Shown here in pieces: positions 42,101 through 54,399 of a stretch of DNA of 64,000 nucleotides (positions are counted from its first letter, which is position 1; each line of letters opens with the position of its first letter). The translations under genes were made by a program, and so were the position numbers. Location of the stretch: the NCBI GenBank assembly GCA_030704615.1, contig CM060734.1, forward strand, positions 8,864,001-8,928,000, in the 5' to 3' direction. The notes beneath the pieces were generated by a model. That model worked only from the letters and a program-made list of their open reading frames with translations, did no database searches and had not been told where the DNA came from. The stretch comes from Takakia lepidozioides. Taxonomy: Eukaryota; Streptophyta; Takakiopsida; Takakiales; Takakiaceae.

Positions 42101-43303
42101 TCACGACTTTGCCAGCTCATCCTTCCGGCAAGCCTTCCGGATCTTCCTTTGGAGCGCCGTCTCGCCCTTGTACACCAACAAGAGCTGCTGCTTTCTACTT
42201 AAAGCATCGGCCACCACATTGTCCCGTCCCGGTTTGTACTGGATATCCACGTCGAACACTGCCAAAGTATCTTGCCACCTAAGTTGTTTTGGGGACAACT
42301 TGGGCTGCGTGGCAAAATACTTCACCGTGACATTGTCCGTGAACACCTTCACTGGGTTGGAACCAACATAGTGGCGCCAGAGCTCAAGGCAATGTACCAC
42401 CGCCTTCATCTCTTTTTCGTGCGTCGGCCACCGTCGCTCCACTTCATTCAGTTTCTTACTTTCGTAAGCCACTGGACGTCCATCTTGCATAAGTACACCC
42501 CCAATGCGAAGTCCGATGCATCTGTATGAATCAAACGGACGATCGAACTCCGGGATTTTTAAGACTGGAGCTTCCGTCATCGCTGCTTCAATTCAGCAAA
42601 AGCTTGGCCACAAAATGTGTTCCATACCCAGACTTTGGATTTACACAGAAGGTCCGACAGCGGCCCCCGCGATCTTGGCGAAATTTCTCACATACTTCCG
42701 GTAATAGGAGGCGAGTCCTAGGAAGGATCGCACTCCCGGGACCGAAGTCGGAGGCTCCCAGTCCAAGATCGCCCTCACCTTTCTGTCATCCATTTTGATC
42801 CCATCCTGTGTAATCACATGCCCCAAGAACTCCACTTTTGTGACCCCGAATTCGCACTTTGAAGCTTTGGCATACAGCTTCCCTTCTCGCAATTTTTGGA
42901 ACACCCTTTTGAGGTGCTCCAGGTGCTCCTCCTTTGTTTTCGAGTACACCAAGATGTCGTCGATGTACACGATCACAAAGTCATCCAACCACTCCTGGAA
43001 AAGGCTGTTCATCAGCGTGCTAAATGTCGCTGGTGCATTGGTGAGCCCAAAAGGCATCACCAAGAACTCATATGAACCATACCTTGTCCTGCACGCGGTC
43101 TTCTCCTCATCTCCTTCCGCCACCCGAATTTGGTGATAGCCGGAGCGCAAGTCGATCCGGCTGAAATACTTCGCTCCTGCCAACCGATCGAAGAGGTCGT
43201 CGATCCTTGGCAAAGGGTACCGGTTTTTGATAGTCACCTTATTCAGAGCCCTGTAATCGACACACATCCGCAGCGTCCCATCCTTCTTGTCTGCAAATAG
43301 CAC
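42101..43303 (-). pseudogene. RNase H and RT of chromovirus B
   Basis: RT is one unbroken 220-aa frame (43303-42641) from [13 protein letters not shown] through [15 protein letters not shown] to the RNase H tether, with both catalytic Asp residues. RNase H begins after a frameshift near 42640; its first strand is damaged (FDSYRCIGLRIGG in place of the usual DASDFAIGG), so it is likely inactive. Confidence 0.9.
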
Positions 43304-43450
43304 CGGGGCTCCGTAAGGTGACTTACTCGGCCGGATGTACCCTTTGACATTAGATCTTGAGCTGAGTCTTCAGCTCGACCAACTCTCTGTGGCTCAACCG
43401 GTAGGGCGCCTTGGCAGGCGGTTCCGATCCCGGTATCACCTCAATTGTGG

Positions 43451-44344
43451 TCAACCTCTTCGCGGTGGCAAGCCGCTTGGTAAATCCTCCGGCATCACAT
43501 CCTGGTATTTCTCCAAAATCCCCTTGATCCAATCTGGGCTCGGCTCCCCATCGCCTTCTCCTTTCACTTCTCTAATGTAAAGCAAAAACTGGGCTCGTGT
43601 GTCTCCTCCACGGCCCACTCCTTTGCTGATAGAAGGTTTATTCGCCCTCCCACGGATTTGGGGCGTTTCCGACACTCGTAAAACCTCGCCACCATTCCCA
43701 CATGGCAGCGTGACTACTCTCTTGCGGCCATCTATGACCGCTCCGGATTTGCTCAAAAAGGTCATCCCCAAAATGAGATCCACTCCATCGATCTCGCAGA
43801 TAGTGAAGTTCTCACGTCCCTCCCAACTCCCCAGTTGAAGAGGAACATCAAACGCCAACCTTGTCGCCAACTGAGGTTCTCCTTTGGCAGACGCACCTCA
43901 ATAGAGGCCCCCACGTCACTTGTCGGGAGTCCCAACTTTTCGCGCCGCCGCCGGCGTCATGAAGGAGTGCGACGCTCCTGTGTCCACCAACAACGACACA
44001 TTAGTTCCGGATATTATCCCATCCACGAACAATAACTGACTCCCTTTTCGTAAGGCGCCAGTTTCCTGATACAACTCACAAGAAAATTTGCCTACCTTGC
44101 AAGTCCTGGCGACCACCGCTTCCACCAAGCGACTGATGGTATCTTCCGACAGCTCCGTGGTCGCCCGAGTCATGTTCAATTGCCGGGGCTTCGTGCACTT
44201 CTTGGCCATGTGCCCGGGCTCCCCGCAATTGAAACACACTCCATCAAAGGTCGCCTTCTGTCCGCCATAAGCCGCTCCACCCGCTTTTCCTTTCGAAGCA
44301 CCGGGTGCCGCCTTGACGTGTGAAGGCCTCCCTTCGATTTCCAC
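43451..44344 (-). pseudogene. Zinc knuckle and protease of chromovirus B
   Basis: CFNCGEPGHMAKKC (CX2CX4HX4C) at about 44192-44233 is followed by a linker and LLVDTGASHSFMTPAAARK (DTG protease). A single-base shift near 43937 moves the rest (FTICEIDGVDLILGMTFL) to the next frame, which runs on to the RT lead-in at 43451. Confidence 0.88.
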
Positions 44345-45234
44345 GTGCCATTTTCGCCGCGTGGCCTATCCCACTTCTTTTCCGGTCGGGAGGAGTCACC
44401 TTCCCGCGGGTCTTCTTGTGGTTCAGCTCCGTACGGCCTTGTCTTCACCCCTAGGGACATCCGAGAAACATTCAGCCTCTCAATTGCCTCGTTCAAAGTC
44501 TTGGGTGGCTTCTCCTCCAACTTCCGCCTGGCCCATGGGGCCAGTCCGCCACAAAGTTGAAGACCATTTCTGGTTCTGCCATGTCCGCGACTTCGAGCAA
44601 CAGCACATTGAAAGCCTGGACATACCCCCGAATGTCATCTTTGCTTCAAATTCCTCATCTTGTCCCGGGCAAGCCAGGATGCGTTGAGGGGCACAAACTG
44701 TCTCTTCATCAATTCCTTGAACCACTCCAGTTCAAGGTTTCCGGGCTTGGGCCTCGGTCGTGAAGGCGTTTCTGCCACCATTGTTGAGCATAGCCCCTCA
44801 AATAGGTGGGAGCCACTTCCACCCGATCCTCGTCACTCAACTTGGCCGCCCGGAAGTACTGCTCTAGCTCCAGGAGCCAGGTGTTGAGTGCCTTCCGGTT
44901 TCGAACGCCCTCGAAGGTGCCGGGTTCCTTAGGCTTCACCTTAAACTTTGCCTTGTGGAAGTGGCATTAGCCGCCTTCAACACGTCTTTCAACGTCCGCC
45001 AAACTGCGCCAACAACCCTTCCCAAAAGGCTGCCGGCATGGGAGGCATCTCTTGTTTGTCGGAGCTCTCAAAGATTCCTCGGGCTCCGACTCCTCGGATT
45101 CCTCCCGCTCCTGAGCGGCCTCGTTTTCGGAAACATTAATCGCTTCCTCAAACGGCCGCCTCGGACACGTCGCCCCCATCGGGCTCATCATCTTTTGGGC
45201 CGTTCCGCTTTCGCTTCGGCTTGCCCGACCCCAT
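44345..45234 (-). pseudogene. Gag of chromovirus B
   Basis: Start at ATG 45234 (MGSGKPKRKRN). Capsid blocks GTFEGVRNRKALNTWLLELE and YLRGYAQQWWQKRLHDRG are intact. Small indels near 45140, 44990 and 44730 break it. Unlike copy A, the segment from LARDKMRN-equivalent codons to the zinc knuckle is present. Confidence 0.85.
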
Positions 45235-45289
45235 GATGAGGCCAATCCCAAGGACGATCGCGTACTGAACTCTAAGCTCTGATACCAAG

Positions 45290-46011
45290 TGTCGCACACC
45301 TCCTTCGGTAAACTCCCCTTCAAGTCATAGTTACTCGCTTTGATGCGCGCGCCTGACTCCCAACTGGCCGCCGGGCCAACTTGGAGCTTCGGCTGCTCAC
45401 CGGGACATAACGGTCCCCTTCCGCTTCCCTCTAAACCCTCCACCTATTTGGGACTAGGAGAATTCCCTTTGGTAGATGGCAGTCCGGAACAGCTCCCCAC
45501 TCTTTGGTCGCTTTCCGGCTCGCTCGCTTACTCACTAGTTTTTGGTCACCAACGGGCTTGCACCGTTCTCGGGGTTACTACTCCCTATATATACTTCTGT
45601 AGCTGTCCGCGGGGGTTTCATAACCAGCCATGCCATTTTATGGCGAACCACCACGAAAACCCTCGACTCCCGGTGGTGAGTCGCGGTGAGTCTTGGCCCA
45701 CTCACCGCGGCCCCAATGGACCGTGATGAGTCCCCAAGACTCCCCACGACTCCCACCTCGAGGTCTCCACCCCATGGTGAGTCCTATGCCACCCCCACTA
45801 AGTCCCACTAAGCTACCACCACCCCTTGTGGAGCCACCTCCACCGCAACCCGGTGTGCGGGGCTCCACCTAGTGAGCGCCTCCGCCTCCTTGAGTGCCTT
45901 GGGCACTCAAGGGTGCTTCAGCCCCCATACCTATCGCTGCCGCTGCCCCCACCACAGGGGCAGCCCCTCATGTGTCCCGACCCCCTGCCCTCAAGGCAAA
46001 GGGCCGCGACA
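45290..46011 (-). repeat. 5' LTR of chromovirus B
   Basis: TGTCGCACACC to GGGCCGCGACA. The PBS (minus TGGTATCAGAGC) lies at about 45276-45287. Its outer end faces chromovirus C across a 65-bp spacer. Confidence 0.95.
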
Positions 46012-46076
46012 GCAAAGATGGCGCCTCAATGGGCACTGTGGAGGTCCACCTCCTTTGGGCCCTAGGGCCCAACCCA
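46012..46076. other. 65-bp spacer between head-to-head chromoviruses
   Basis: It contains the perfect 16-bp palindrome TGGGCCCTAGGGCCCA at 46056-46071. The spacer matches neither the LTR termini nor the methyltransferase element at the insertion point, so its origin is unknown. Confidence 0.85.
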
Positions 46077-46776
46077 CTTTGCCTTGAGGGAAGGGGGTTG
46101 AGGGGCTGCCCCTGTGGTGGGGGCAGCGCAGCGATAGGATGGGGGGCTGAAGCACCCTTGAGTGCCCAAGGCACTCAAGGAGGCGGAGGCGCTCACTAGG
46201 TGGAGCCCCGCACACCGGTTGCGGTGGGGGTGGCTCCACAAGGGGTGGTGGTAGCTTAGCGGGACTTAGTGGGGGTGGCATAGGACTCACCATGGGGGCG
46301 GAGACCTCGTGGTGGGAGTCGTGGGGAGTCTTGGGACTCATCACGGTCCATAGGGGCCGTGTGAGTGGGCCAAGACTCACCGCGACTCATCACCGGGAGT
46401 CGAGGGTTTTCGTGGTGGTTCGCCATAAAATGGCATGGCTGGTTGTGAACCCCGCGGACAGCTACAGAAGTATATATAGGGAGTAGTAACCCCGAGAACG
46501 GTGCAAGCCCGTTGGTGACCAAAAACTAGTGAGTAAGCGAGCGAGCCGGAAAGCGACCAAAGAGTGGGGAGCTGTTCCGGACTGCCATCTACCAAAGGGA
46601 ATTCCACTAGGCCCAAATAGGTGGAGGGTTAGTGGGGGAGCGAAGGGGGACCGTTATGTCCCGGTGAGCAGCCGAAGCTCCAAGTTGGCCCGGCGGCCAG
46701 GTTGGGAGTCAGGCGCGCGCATCAAAGCGAGTAACTATGACTTGAAGGGGAGCTTACCGAAGTGAGGTGCGCGACA
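46077..46776 (+). repeat. 5' LTR of chromovirus C, 5'-truncated
   Basis: It starts at CTTTGCCTTGAGGG, where an intact LTR has TGTCGCGGCC before it, and ends GTGCGCGACA. The terminal loss would prevent integrase from recognising this end. Confidence 0.9.
46470..46480 (+). promoter_or_regulatory. LTR TATA box, chromovirus C
   Basis: GTATATATAGGGAG is a good plant TATA element in the middle of the LTR; the matching box in the 3' LTR is at 59446-59456. Transcription would start about 30 bp downstream, defining U3 to the left. Confidence 0.6.
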
Positions 46777-46778
46777 CT

Positions 46779-46790
46779 TGGTATCAGAGC
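46779..46790 (+). promoter_or_regulatory. Primer-binding site, chromovirus C
   Basis: TGGTATCAGAGC, complementary to initiator tRNA-Met, two bases after the LTR end. Confidence 0.95.
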
Positions 46791-46831
46791 TTAGAGTTCA
46801 GTACGCGATCGTCCTTGGGATTGGCCTCATC

Positions 46832-47870
46832 ATGGGTCGGGCAAGCCAAAGCGAAAGCGGAACGGCCCAAAAGATGATGATCCTGGTGAGCCCGATGGGG
46901 GCGACGTGTCACCGAGGCGGCCGTTTGAGGAAGCGATGCATGTTTCCGAAAACGAGGCCGCTCAAGAGAGGAATCCTTGAGAGCTCCGACAAACCAAGAG
47001 ATGCCTCCCATGCCGGCAGCCTTTTGGGAAGGGTTGTTGGCGCAGTTTGGCGGGACGTTGAAAGACGTGTTGAAGGCGGCTAATGCCACTTCCACTAAGG
47101 CAAAGTTTAAGGTGAAGCCTAAGGAACCCGGCACCTTCGAGGGCGTCCGAAATCGGAAGGCACTCAACACCTGGCTCCTGGAGCTAGAGCAGTACTTCCG
47201 GCCAAGTTGAGTGACGAGGATCGGGTGGAAGTGGCTCCCACCTATTTGAGGGGCTATGCTCAACAATGGTGGCAGAAACGCCTTCACGACCGAGGTCCAA
47301 GCCCGGAAACCTTGAACTGGAGTGGGTTCAAGGAATTGATGAAGAGACAGTTTGTGCCCCTCAACGCGTCCTGGCTTGCCCGGGACAAGATGAGGAATTT
47401 GAAGCAAACAGATGACATTCGGGGATATGTCCAGGCTTTCAATGTGCTGTTGCTCGAAGTCGCGGACATGGCAGAACCAGAAATGGTCTTCAACTTTGTG
47501 GCGGGACTGCCCCATGGGCCAGGCGGAAGTTGGAGGAGAAGCCACCAAGACTTTGAACGAGGCAATTGAGAGGGCTGAATGTTTCTCAGATGTCCCTAGG
47601 GGTGAAAGACAAGGCCGTACGGAGCTGAACCACAAGAAGACCCGGCGGGAAGGTGACTCCTTCCGACCGGAAAAGAAGTGGGATAGGCCACGCGGCGACA
47701 AATGGCACGTGGAAAATCGAAGGGGGCCTTCACACGTCAAGGCGGCACCCGGTGCTTCGAAAGGAAAAGCGGGTGGAGCGGCTTATGGCGGACAGAAGGC
47801 GACCTTTGATGAGTGTGTTTCAATTGGGGAGCCCGGGCACATGGCCAAGAAGTGCACGAAGCCCGGCAAT
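46832..47870 (+). pseudogene. Gag of chromovirus C
   Basis: ATG at 46832. A one-base loss right after it (GGGTCG where others have GGGGTCG) shifts the frame to MGRASQSESG. The main capsid frame resumes at 46977-47210 and 47207-47569, including GYVQAFNVLLLEVADMAEPE, a part missing in copy A. The zinc knuckle near 47810-47850 has lost Cys codons to a small deletion (VFQLGSPGTW). Confidence 0.85.
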
Positions 47871-47879
47871 TGAACATGA

Positions 47880-49820
47880 CTCGGGCGACCACGGAGCTGT
47901 CGGAAGATACCATCAGTCGCTTGGTGGAAGCGGTGGTCGCCAGGACTTGCAAGGTAGGCAAATTCTTGTGAGTTGTATCAGGAAACTGGCGCTTGCGTAA
48001 AGGGAGTCAGTTATTGTTCGTGGATGGGATAATATCCGGAACTAATGTGTCATTGTTGGTGGACACAGGAGCGTCGCACTCCTTCATGACACCGGCAACG
48101 GCACAAAAGCTGGGACTCCCGACAAGTGACGTGGGGCCTCTATTGAGGTGCGTTCTGCCAAAGGAGAACCGCAATTGGCGACGAGGTTGGCGTTGATGTT
48201 CCTCTTCAACTGGGGAGTTGGGAGGGACGTGAGAACTTCACCATCTGCGAGATCGATGGAGTGGATCTCATTTTGAGCAAATCGGAGCGGTCATAGATGG
48301 CCGCAAGAGAGTAGTCACGCTGCCATGTGGAATGGTGGCGAGGTCTTACGAGTTTCGGAAACGCCCAAATCCGTGGGAGGGCGAATAAACCTTCTGTCAG
48401 CAAGGGAGTGGGCCGTGGAGGAGGCACACGAGCCCAGTTTTGCTTACATTAGAGAAGTGAAGGGAGAAGGCGATGGGAGCCGAGCCCAGATTGGATCAAG
48501 GGGATTTTGGAGAAATACCAGGATGTGATGCCGGAGGATTTGCCAAGCGGCTTGCCACCGCGAAGAGGAGTTGACCACAAGATTGAGGTGATACCGGGAT
48601 CGGAACCGCCTGCCAAGGCGCCCTACCGGTTGAGCCACAGAGAGTTGGTCGAGCTGAAGACTCAGCTCAAGGATCTAATGTCAAAGGGGTACATCCGGCC
48701 GAGTAAGTCACCTTACGGAGCCCCGGTGCTATTGCAGACAAAAAGGATGGACGCTGCGGATGTGTGTCGATTACAGGGCTCTGAATAAGGTGACTATAAA
48801 AAACCGGTACCCTTTGCCAAGGATCGACGACCTTTTCGATCGGTTGGCAGGAGCGAAGTATTTCAGCCGGATCGACTTGCGCTCCGGCTATCATCAAATT
48901 CGGTGGCGGAAAGGAGATGAGGAGAAGACCGTGCAGGACAAGGTGGTTCATATGAGTTCTTGGTGATGCCTTTTGGGCTCACCAATGCACCAGCGACATT
49001 TAGCACGCTGATGAACAGCCTTTTCCAGGAGTGGTTGGATGACTTTGTGATCGTGTACATCGACGACATCTTGGTGTACTCGAAAACAAAGGAGGAGCAC
49101 CTGGAGCACCTCAAAAGGGTGTTCCAAAATTGCGGGAAGGGAAGCTGTATGCCAAAGCTTCAAAGTGCGAATTCGGGGTCACAAAAGTGGAGTTCCTGGG
49201 GCATGTGATTACACAGGATGGGATCAAAATGGATGACAGAAAGGTGAGGGCGATCTTGGACTGGGAGCCTCCGACTTCGGTCCCGGGAGTGCGATCCTTC
49301 CTAGGACTCGCCTCCTATTACCGGAAGTATGTGAGAAATTTCGCCAAGATCGCGGGGCCGCTGTCAGACCTTCTGTGTAAATTAAAGTCTGGGCATGGAA
49401 CCTTTTGTGGCCAAGCTTTTGCTGAATTGAAGCAGCGGATGGCGGAAGCTCCAGTCTTGAAAAATCCCGGAGTTCGATCGTCCGTTTGAGATACATACAG
49501 ATGCGTCGGACTTCGCGATTGGGGGTGTACTGATGCAAGATGGACGTCCAGTGGCTTACGAAAGTAAGAAACTGAATGAAGTGGAGCGACGGTGGCCGAC
49601 GCACGAGAAAGAGATGAAGGCGGTGGTGCACTGTCTTGAGCTTTGGCGCCACTATGTTGGTTCCAACCCAGTGAAGGTGTTCACGGAATGTCACGGTGAA
49701 GTATTTACCACGCAGCCCAAGTTGTCCCCAAAACAACTTAGGTGGCAAGATACTTTGGCGGTGTTCGACGTGGATATCCAGTACAAACCGGGGCGAGACA
49801 ACGTGGGGCCGATGCTTTAA
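47880..49820 (+). pseudogene. Protease, RT and RNase H of chromovirus C
   Basis: Protease LLVDTGASHSFMTPATAQKL (DTG) at about 48053. The RT lead-in and [16 protein letters not shown] are open at 48507-48788. The YRALNKV to RSGYHQI block is at 48760-48966, and [10 protein letters not shown] with YIDDILVYS at 48960-49208. RNase H VAYESKKLNEVERRW is at 49533-49820. At least five frameshifts break it, so it is a decayed copy. Confidence 0.88.
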
Positions 49821-49836
49821 GTAGAAAGCAGCAGCC

Positions 49837-50009
49837 TTGTTGGTGTATAAGGCGAGACGGCGCTCCAAAGGAAGATCCGGAAGGCTTGTCGGAAGGATGA
49901 GCTGGCAAAGCGTGATGCAGGACTTGAGGATGGGGGTTAAATCGCAGTTCCACTTGCAAAATGGACTGCTCCGGTATAAGCAAAAGCGTCTCTACGTGCC
50001 GAAGGGAGG
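49837..50009 (+). pseudogene. RNase H-integrase junction of chromovirus C, left part
   Basis: LLRYKQKRLYVPKGG is the start of the integrase N-terminal region. It is cut at GAAGGGAGG by chromovirus D and resumes at 56821. Confidence 0.88.
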
Positions 50010-50719
50010 TGTCGTGCACCTCACTTCGGTAAACTCCCCTTCAAGTCATAGTTACTCGCTTTGATGCGCGCGCCTGACTCCCAACCTGGCCCGGGCCAAC
50101 TTGGAGCTTCGGCTGCTCACCGGGACATAACGGTCCCCCTTCGCTTCCCTCTAAAACCCTCCACCTAATTGGGACTAGGAGAATTCCCTTTGGTAGATGG
50201 CAGTCCGGAACAGCTCCCCACTCTTTGGTCGCTTTCCGGCTCGCTCGCTTACTCACTAGTTTTTGGTCACCAACGGGCTTGCACCGTTCTCGGGGTTACT
50301 ACTCCCTATATATACTTCTGTAGCTGTCCGCGGGGGTTTCACAACCAGCCATGCCATTTTATGGCGAACCACCACGAAAACCCTCGACTCCCGGTGATGA
50401 GTCGCGGTGAGTCTTGGCCCGCTCACCACGGCCCCTATGGACCGTGATGAGTCCCAAGACTCCCCACGACTCCCACCACGAGGTCTCCGCCCCCATGCCA
50501 CCCCCACTAAGTCCGCTAAGCTACCACCACCCCTTGTGGAGCCACCCCCACCGCAACCCGGTGTGCGGGGCTCCACCTAGTGAGCGCCTCCGCCTCCTTG
50601 AGTGCCTTGGGCACAAGGGTGCTTCAGCCCCCCTACCTATCGCTGCGCTGGCCCCACCACAGGGGCAGCCCCTCATGTGTCCCGACCCCCTGCCCTCAAG
50701 GCAAAGGGCCGCGACGACA
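50010..50719 (-). repeat. 3' LTR of chromovirus D
   Basis: TGTCGTGCACC to GCGACGACA, with the terminal GACA region duplicated by three bases. ACACACCCCTACC follows inside (polypurine tract on the minus strand). Confidence 0.93.
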
Positions 50720-51565
50720 CACACCCCTACCAACAGGGAGTCGATGTCCTCATCGACTTGTCCATTTTGTAGAAACGAACATCCAAGTTGTGGGCGTCCC
50801 ACATCAAGGAGTTTGTTTCCGTACCATGGCGTCCCATGGCAAAGAACCAAACCCCACACTTGACTCTACTCTCCACTAGCTAGTTCGGCCGACTTCCTCC
50901 AAGTCCCGGCCAAGGGTGGAGCCTCTCCAGCTCCTCCCAGTGCACTCTTCTTGGCCTACTTCAAGGCCAAGGAACGATCCTCCCCGAGGATCGAATCGCC
51001 TTACTGCAACAACATTGCTTGCGATCGCTCATGATGCCGCTTTTGGCATCACCTTGAGCAAGGGTTCACCTGGAACCCTCTTTGACTAGGAAGATAACCT
51101 TGAACCAACCGTGCGCCCCAATCACTACAATTGGGTCCGCCTTGGAATGCTGGCCTGAGGTACGGGAACACGCCGAAGCCGCACTACGACTTCGTCCCGA
51201 GGCTACACGATTATAGTACGTGAACGGAAGCACGTAGCTTCCGCGTTAGCCCGCACTACAAGGCAACCCCTCGGTAGCGCAGTTATAGTACGCGCACGCG
51301 CCAGGTGCGCACTAGCACGTGAACTCCCAAAGAAGGCGCAAGTTTCCTTGCCCCTTGGATGGGAGTCACCCGATTTCGGCACTGCGCAAACACACGATTA
51401 ACCCAATTTACCTCTCCCACTTTTGTAAGCTAGCATGCATTCTACACACTAGCCAACCACACCATGCATCACCATTCCAAACACAATAGGACGCACAACA
51501 TTTGGAACCCATTCCTTTATAACAAATTTTTGTACAATACAAGTTTTTGCAATCGGATTCCTGAG

Positions 51566-52931
51566 CTAGCTAAACCGGGCTAAGCATGCATTTCCTCCCC
51601 CACGCTCCAAGGTTGATGTCCCCATCAACGCTTCTTCCGCTTTTGAGGTCGCCCTTCGAAAGCTGGCCTCGGATGCGTTTCCCATTTCTGAGGCACGCAC
51701 CCAAGATGCCTCCACATGATGATAGCCCTTCCATTTGACGAGATACTCCGTTTCTCGGTTCCTGAACCTCCTCGACTTAAGTATTGCCTCCACCTCGTAC
51801 TCAGGTTCATTTTCATGATCCAACAGCATAGGTGGCGGACGCAACACTTGATGCCGATTCGGACGCGCTTCATTTTGAAGTAAGGTTTCAAAAGGGAGAC
51901 ATGGAATACTGGGTGCACCTTGCTGTTTGCCGGCAGCTCCAATTCATACACATCCTCATTCATAACCTTTCGAATGCGAAAGGGTCCCGCATACGGAGGT
52001 ACGAACTTCGGACTCACTTCCGGAGGTAGTCGGAAATTCTTGATGTTCAACCAGACCTCTGTGCCTCCTCAAACTTCACTTCCCTCCGCTTCGATTCGCC
52101 TGCCTTTCATACCGTTTCCTAGCTTTGGCAATATTGTACTTTGCGAGCTTCAACAAACGCTCGCGTTCTTCCAGTACCGCCGCTACTGCCGGTTCCTCAA
52201 CGTCCTGGGCGGCCCCCAACTTGTCGGCACCAGAGGTGCTTTTCCATAGACCAATACGAAAGGGGAAACTCCCGTTGCGGAGTGTTCTGTTATTATAACA
52301 AAACTCTGCGCGGTCTAAGTGTTCCATCCAGTCTGATTGGTCTGCCGACACGTAATTCCGCAAGATTGCTTCACTACGGAATTCACTCTTTCCGTTTGGC
52401 CGTCCGTCGTAGGTCGGAAGGCGGTGCTCATCTTCAGCCTCGTCCCCATCTTCTTCCAAAGTGCCTCCAAATTTACTCGTAAACTTTGGATCGCGGTCCG
52501 AGACAATATCCTTCGGGACTCCATGATGCTTTAAGACGTGGGCGAAAGTAAAGTCGCCTGTCTCCTGCGCCGTTGCCGTCTCCTTGGTGGGGATGAAATG
52601 GCCCATTTTACTGAACCTATCCACCACCACCATGATTGCATCGAATCCTTTTGACAGCGGCATAGCAGTCATGAAATCCATCGAGACGCTTTCCCAAGTC
52701 CCCTCTGGAATCGGCAAGGGTTGTAACAGCCCCGCTTGCTTTTTGTACTCGCTCGGTTTTTGTTGGCATGTGGTGCATGTCTTGACATACTCCTCTGCCT
52801 CCTCCCTCAGTTTGGGCCAGAAATACTCTTTCTTCAAGAGTGCCGCAGTGCGCTTGGCTCCGCCGGTGGCCCGCAAGCGGGCTATCATGGCATTCTCTCA
52901 AGAGGCTATCTCTGATCCCTCCCTTCGGCAC
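51566..52931 (-). pseudogene. Integrase and chromodomain of chromovirus D
   Basis: A 270-codon frame (52888-52076) includes the zinc region YVKTCTTCQQKPSE, SMDFMTAMPLSKGF and DIVSDRDPKFTSKF, then loses frame before the Glu block (found as TDGQTERVNSVVK in another frame). The chromodomain (EYEVEAIL, EYLVKWKGY) is open at 51847-51566 but its C-terminal tail lacks a few codons near 51665. Confidence 0.88.
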
Positions 52932-54285
52932 GTAGAGACGTTTTGCTTATACCGGAGCAGTCCATTTGCAAGTGGAACTGCGATTAACCCCATCCTCAAG
53001 TCCTGCATCACGGACTTCGCCAGCTCATCCTTCCGGCAAGCCTTCCGGATCTTCCTTTGGAGCGCCGTCTCGCCCTTGTACACCAACAAGAGCTGCTGCT
53101 TTCTACTTAAAGCATCGGCCACCACGTTGTCCCGTCCCGGTTTGTACTGGATATCCACGTCGAACACCGCCAAAGTATCTTGCCACCTAAGTTGTTTTGG
53201 GGACAACTTGGGCTGCGTGGCAAAATACTTCACCGTGACATTGTCCCGTGAACACCTTCACTGGGTTGGAACCAACATAGTGGCGCCAAAGCTCAAGGCA
53301 ATGCACCACCGCCTTCATCTTTTTAGTGCGTCGGCCACCGTCGCTCCACTTTCATTCAGTCTTACTTTCGTAAGCCACTGGACGTCCATCTTGCATCAGT
53401 ACACCCCCCAATCGCGAAGTCCGACGCATCTGTATGATATCGAACGGACGATCGAACTCCGGGATTTTCAAGACTGGAGCTTCCGCCATCCGCTGCTTCA
53501 ATTCAGCAAAGCTTGGCCACAAAAGGTGTTCCATGCCCAGACTTTAGATTTACACAGAAGGTCCGACAGCGGCCCCCGCGATCTTGGCGAAATTTCTCAC
53601 ATACTTCCGGTAATAGGAGGCGAGTCCTAGGAAGGATCGCACTCTCGGGACCAAAGTCGGAGGCTCCCAGTCCAAGATCGCCCTCACCTTTTTTCTCCAT
53701 TTTGATCCCATCCTGTGTAATCACATGCCCCAGGAACTCCACTTTTGTGACCCCGAATTCGCACTTTGAAGCTTTGGCATACAGCTTCCCTTCCGCAAAT
53801 TTTTGGAACACCCTTTTGAGGTGCTCCAGGTGCTCCTCCTTTGTTTTCGAGTACACCAAGATGTCGTCGATGTACACGATCACAAAGTCATCCAACCACT
53901 CCTGGAAAAAAGCTGTTCATCAGCGTGCTAAATGTCGCTGGTGCATTGGTGAGCCAAAAGGCATCACCAAGAACTCATATGAACCATACCTTGTCCTGCA
54001 CGCGGCTTCTCCTCATCTCCTTCCGCCACCGAAATTGGTGATAGCCGGAGCGCAAGTCGATCCGGCTGAAAAATACTTCGCTCTGCCAACCGATCGAAGA
54101 GGTCGTCGATCCTTGGCAAAGGGTACCGGTTTGATAGTCACCTTATCAGAGCCCTGTAATCGACACACATCCGCACGTCCCATCCTTCTTGTCTGCAAAT
54201 AGCACCGGGGCTCCGTAAGGTGACTTACTCGGCCGGATGTACCCCTTGACATTAGATCCTTGAGCTGAGTCTTCAGCTCGACCAA
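52898..54285 (-). pseudogene. RNase H and RT of chromovirus D
   Basis: [19 protein letters not shown] is at 53895-53503, while the [12 protein letters not shown] region is scrambled by indels near 54020-54130 (for example [13 protein letters not shown]). The RNase H lead is FAELKQRMAEAPVLK. More than ten single-base losses or gains relative to copies A and B. Confidence 0.85.
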
Positions 54286-54399
54286 ACTCTCTGTGGCTCA
54301 ACCGGGTGCCCTTGGCAGGCGGTTCCGATCCCGGTATCACCTCAATCTTGTGGTCAACTCCTCTTCGCGGTGGCAAGCCGCTTGGTAAATCCTCCGGCA

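Larger units (their letters stand above)
39103..46011 (-). mobile_element. Chromovirus B
   Basis: Complete layout on the minus strand: 5' LTR 45290-46011, PBS, gag, protease, RT, RNase H, integrase, chromodomain, 3' UTR, polypurine tract, 3' LTR 39103-39817. Of the four copies it keeps the longest RT frame and a full zinc knuckle. No 5-bp target duplication is seen: left flank GCATG, right flank GCAAA. Confidence 0.95.

Noticed and set aside
52584-53630. 348-aa plus-strand frame, the longest in the window
   Set aside because: It is antisense to the integrase, RNase H and RT of chromovirus D; the sense strand carries all the recognised motifs.
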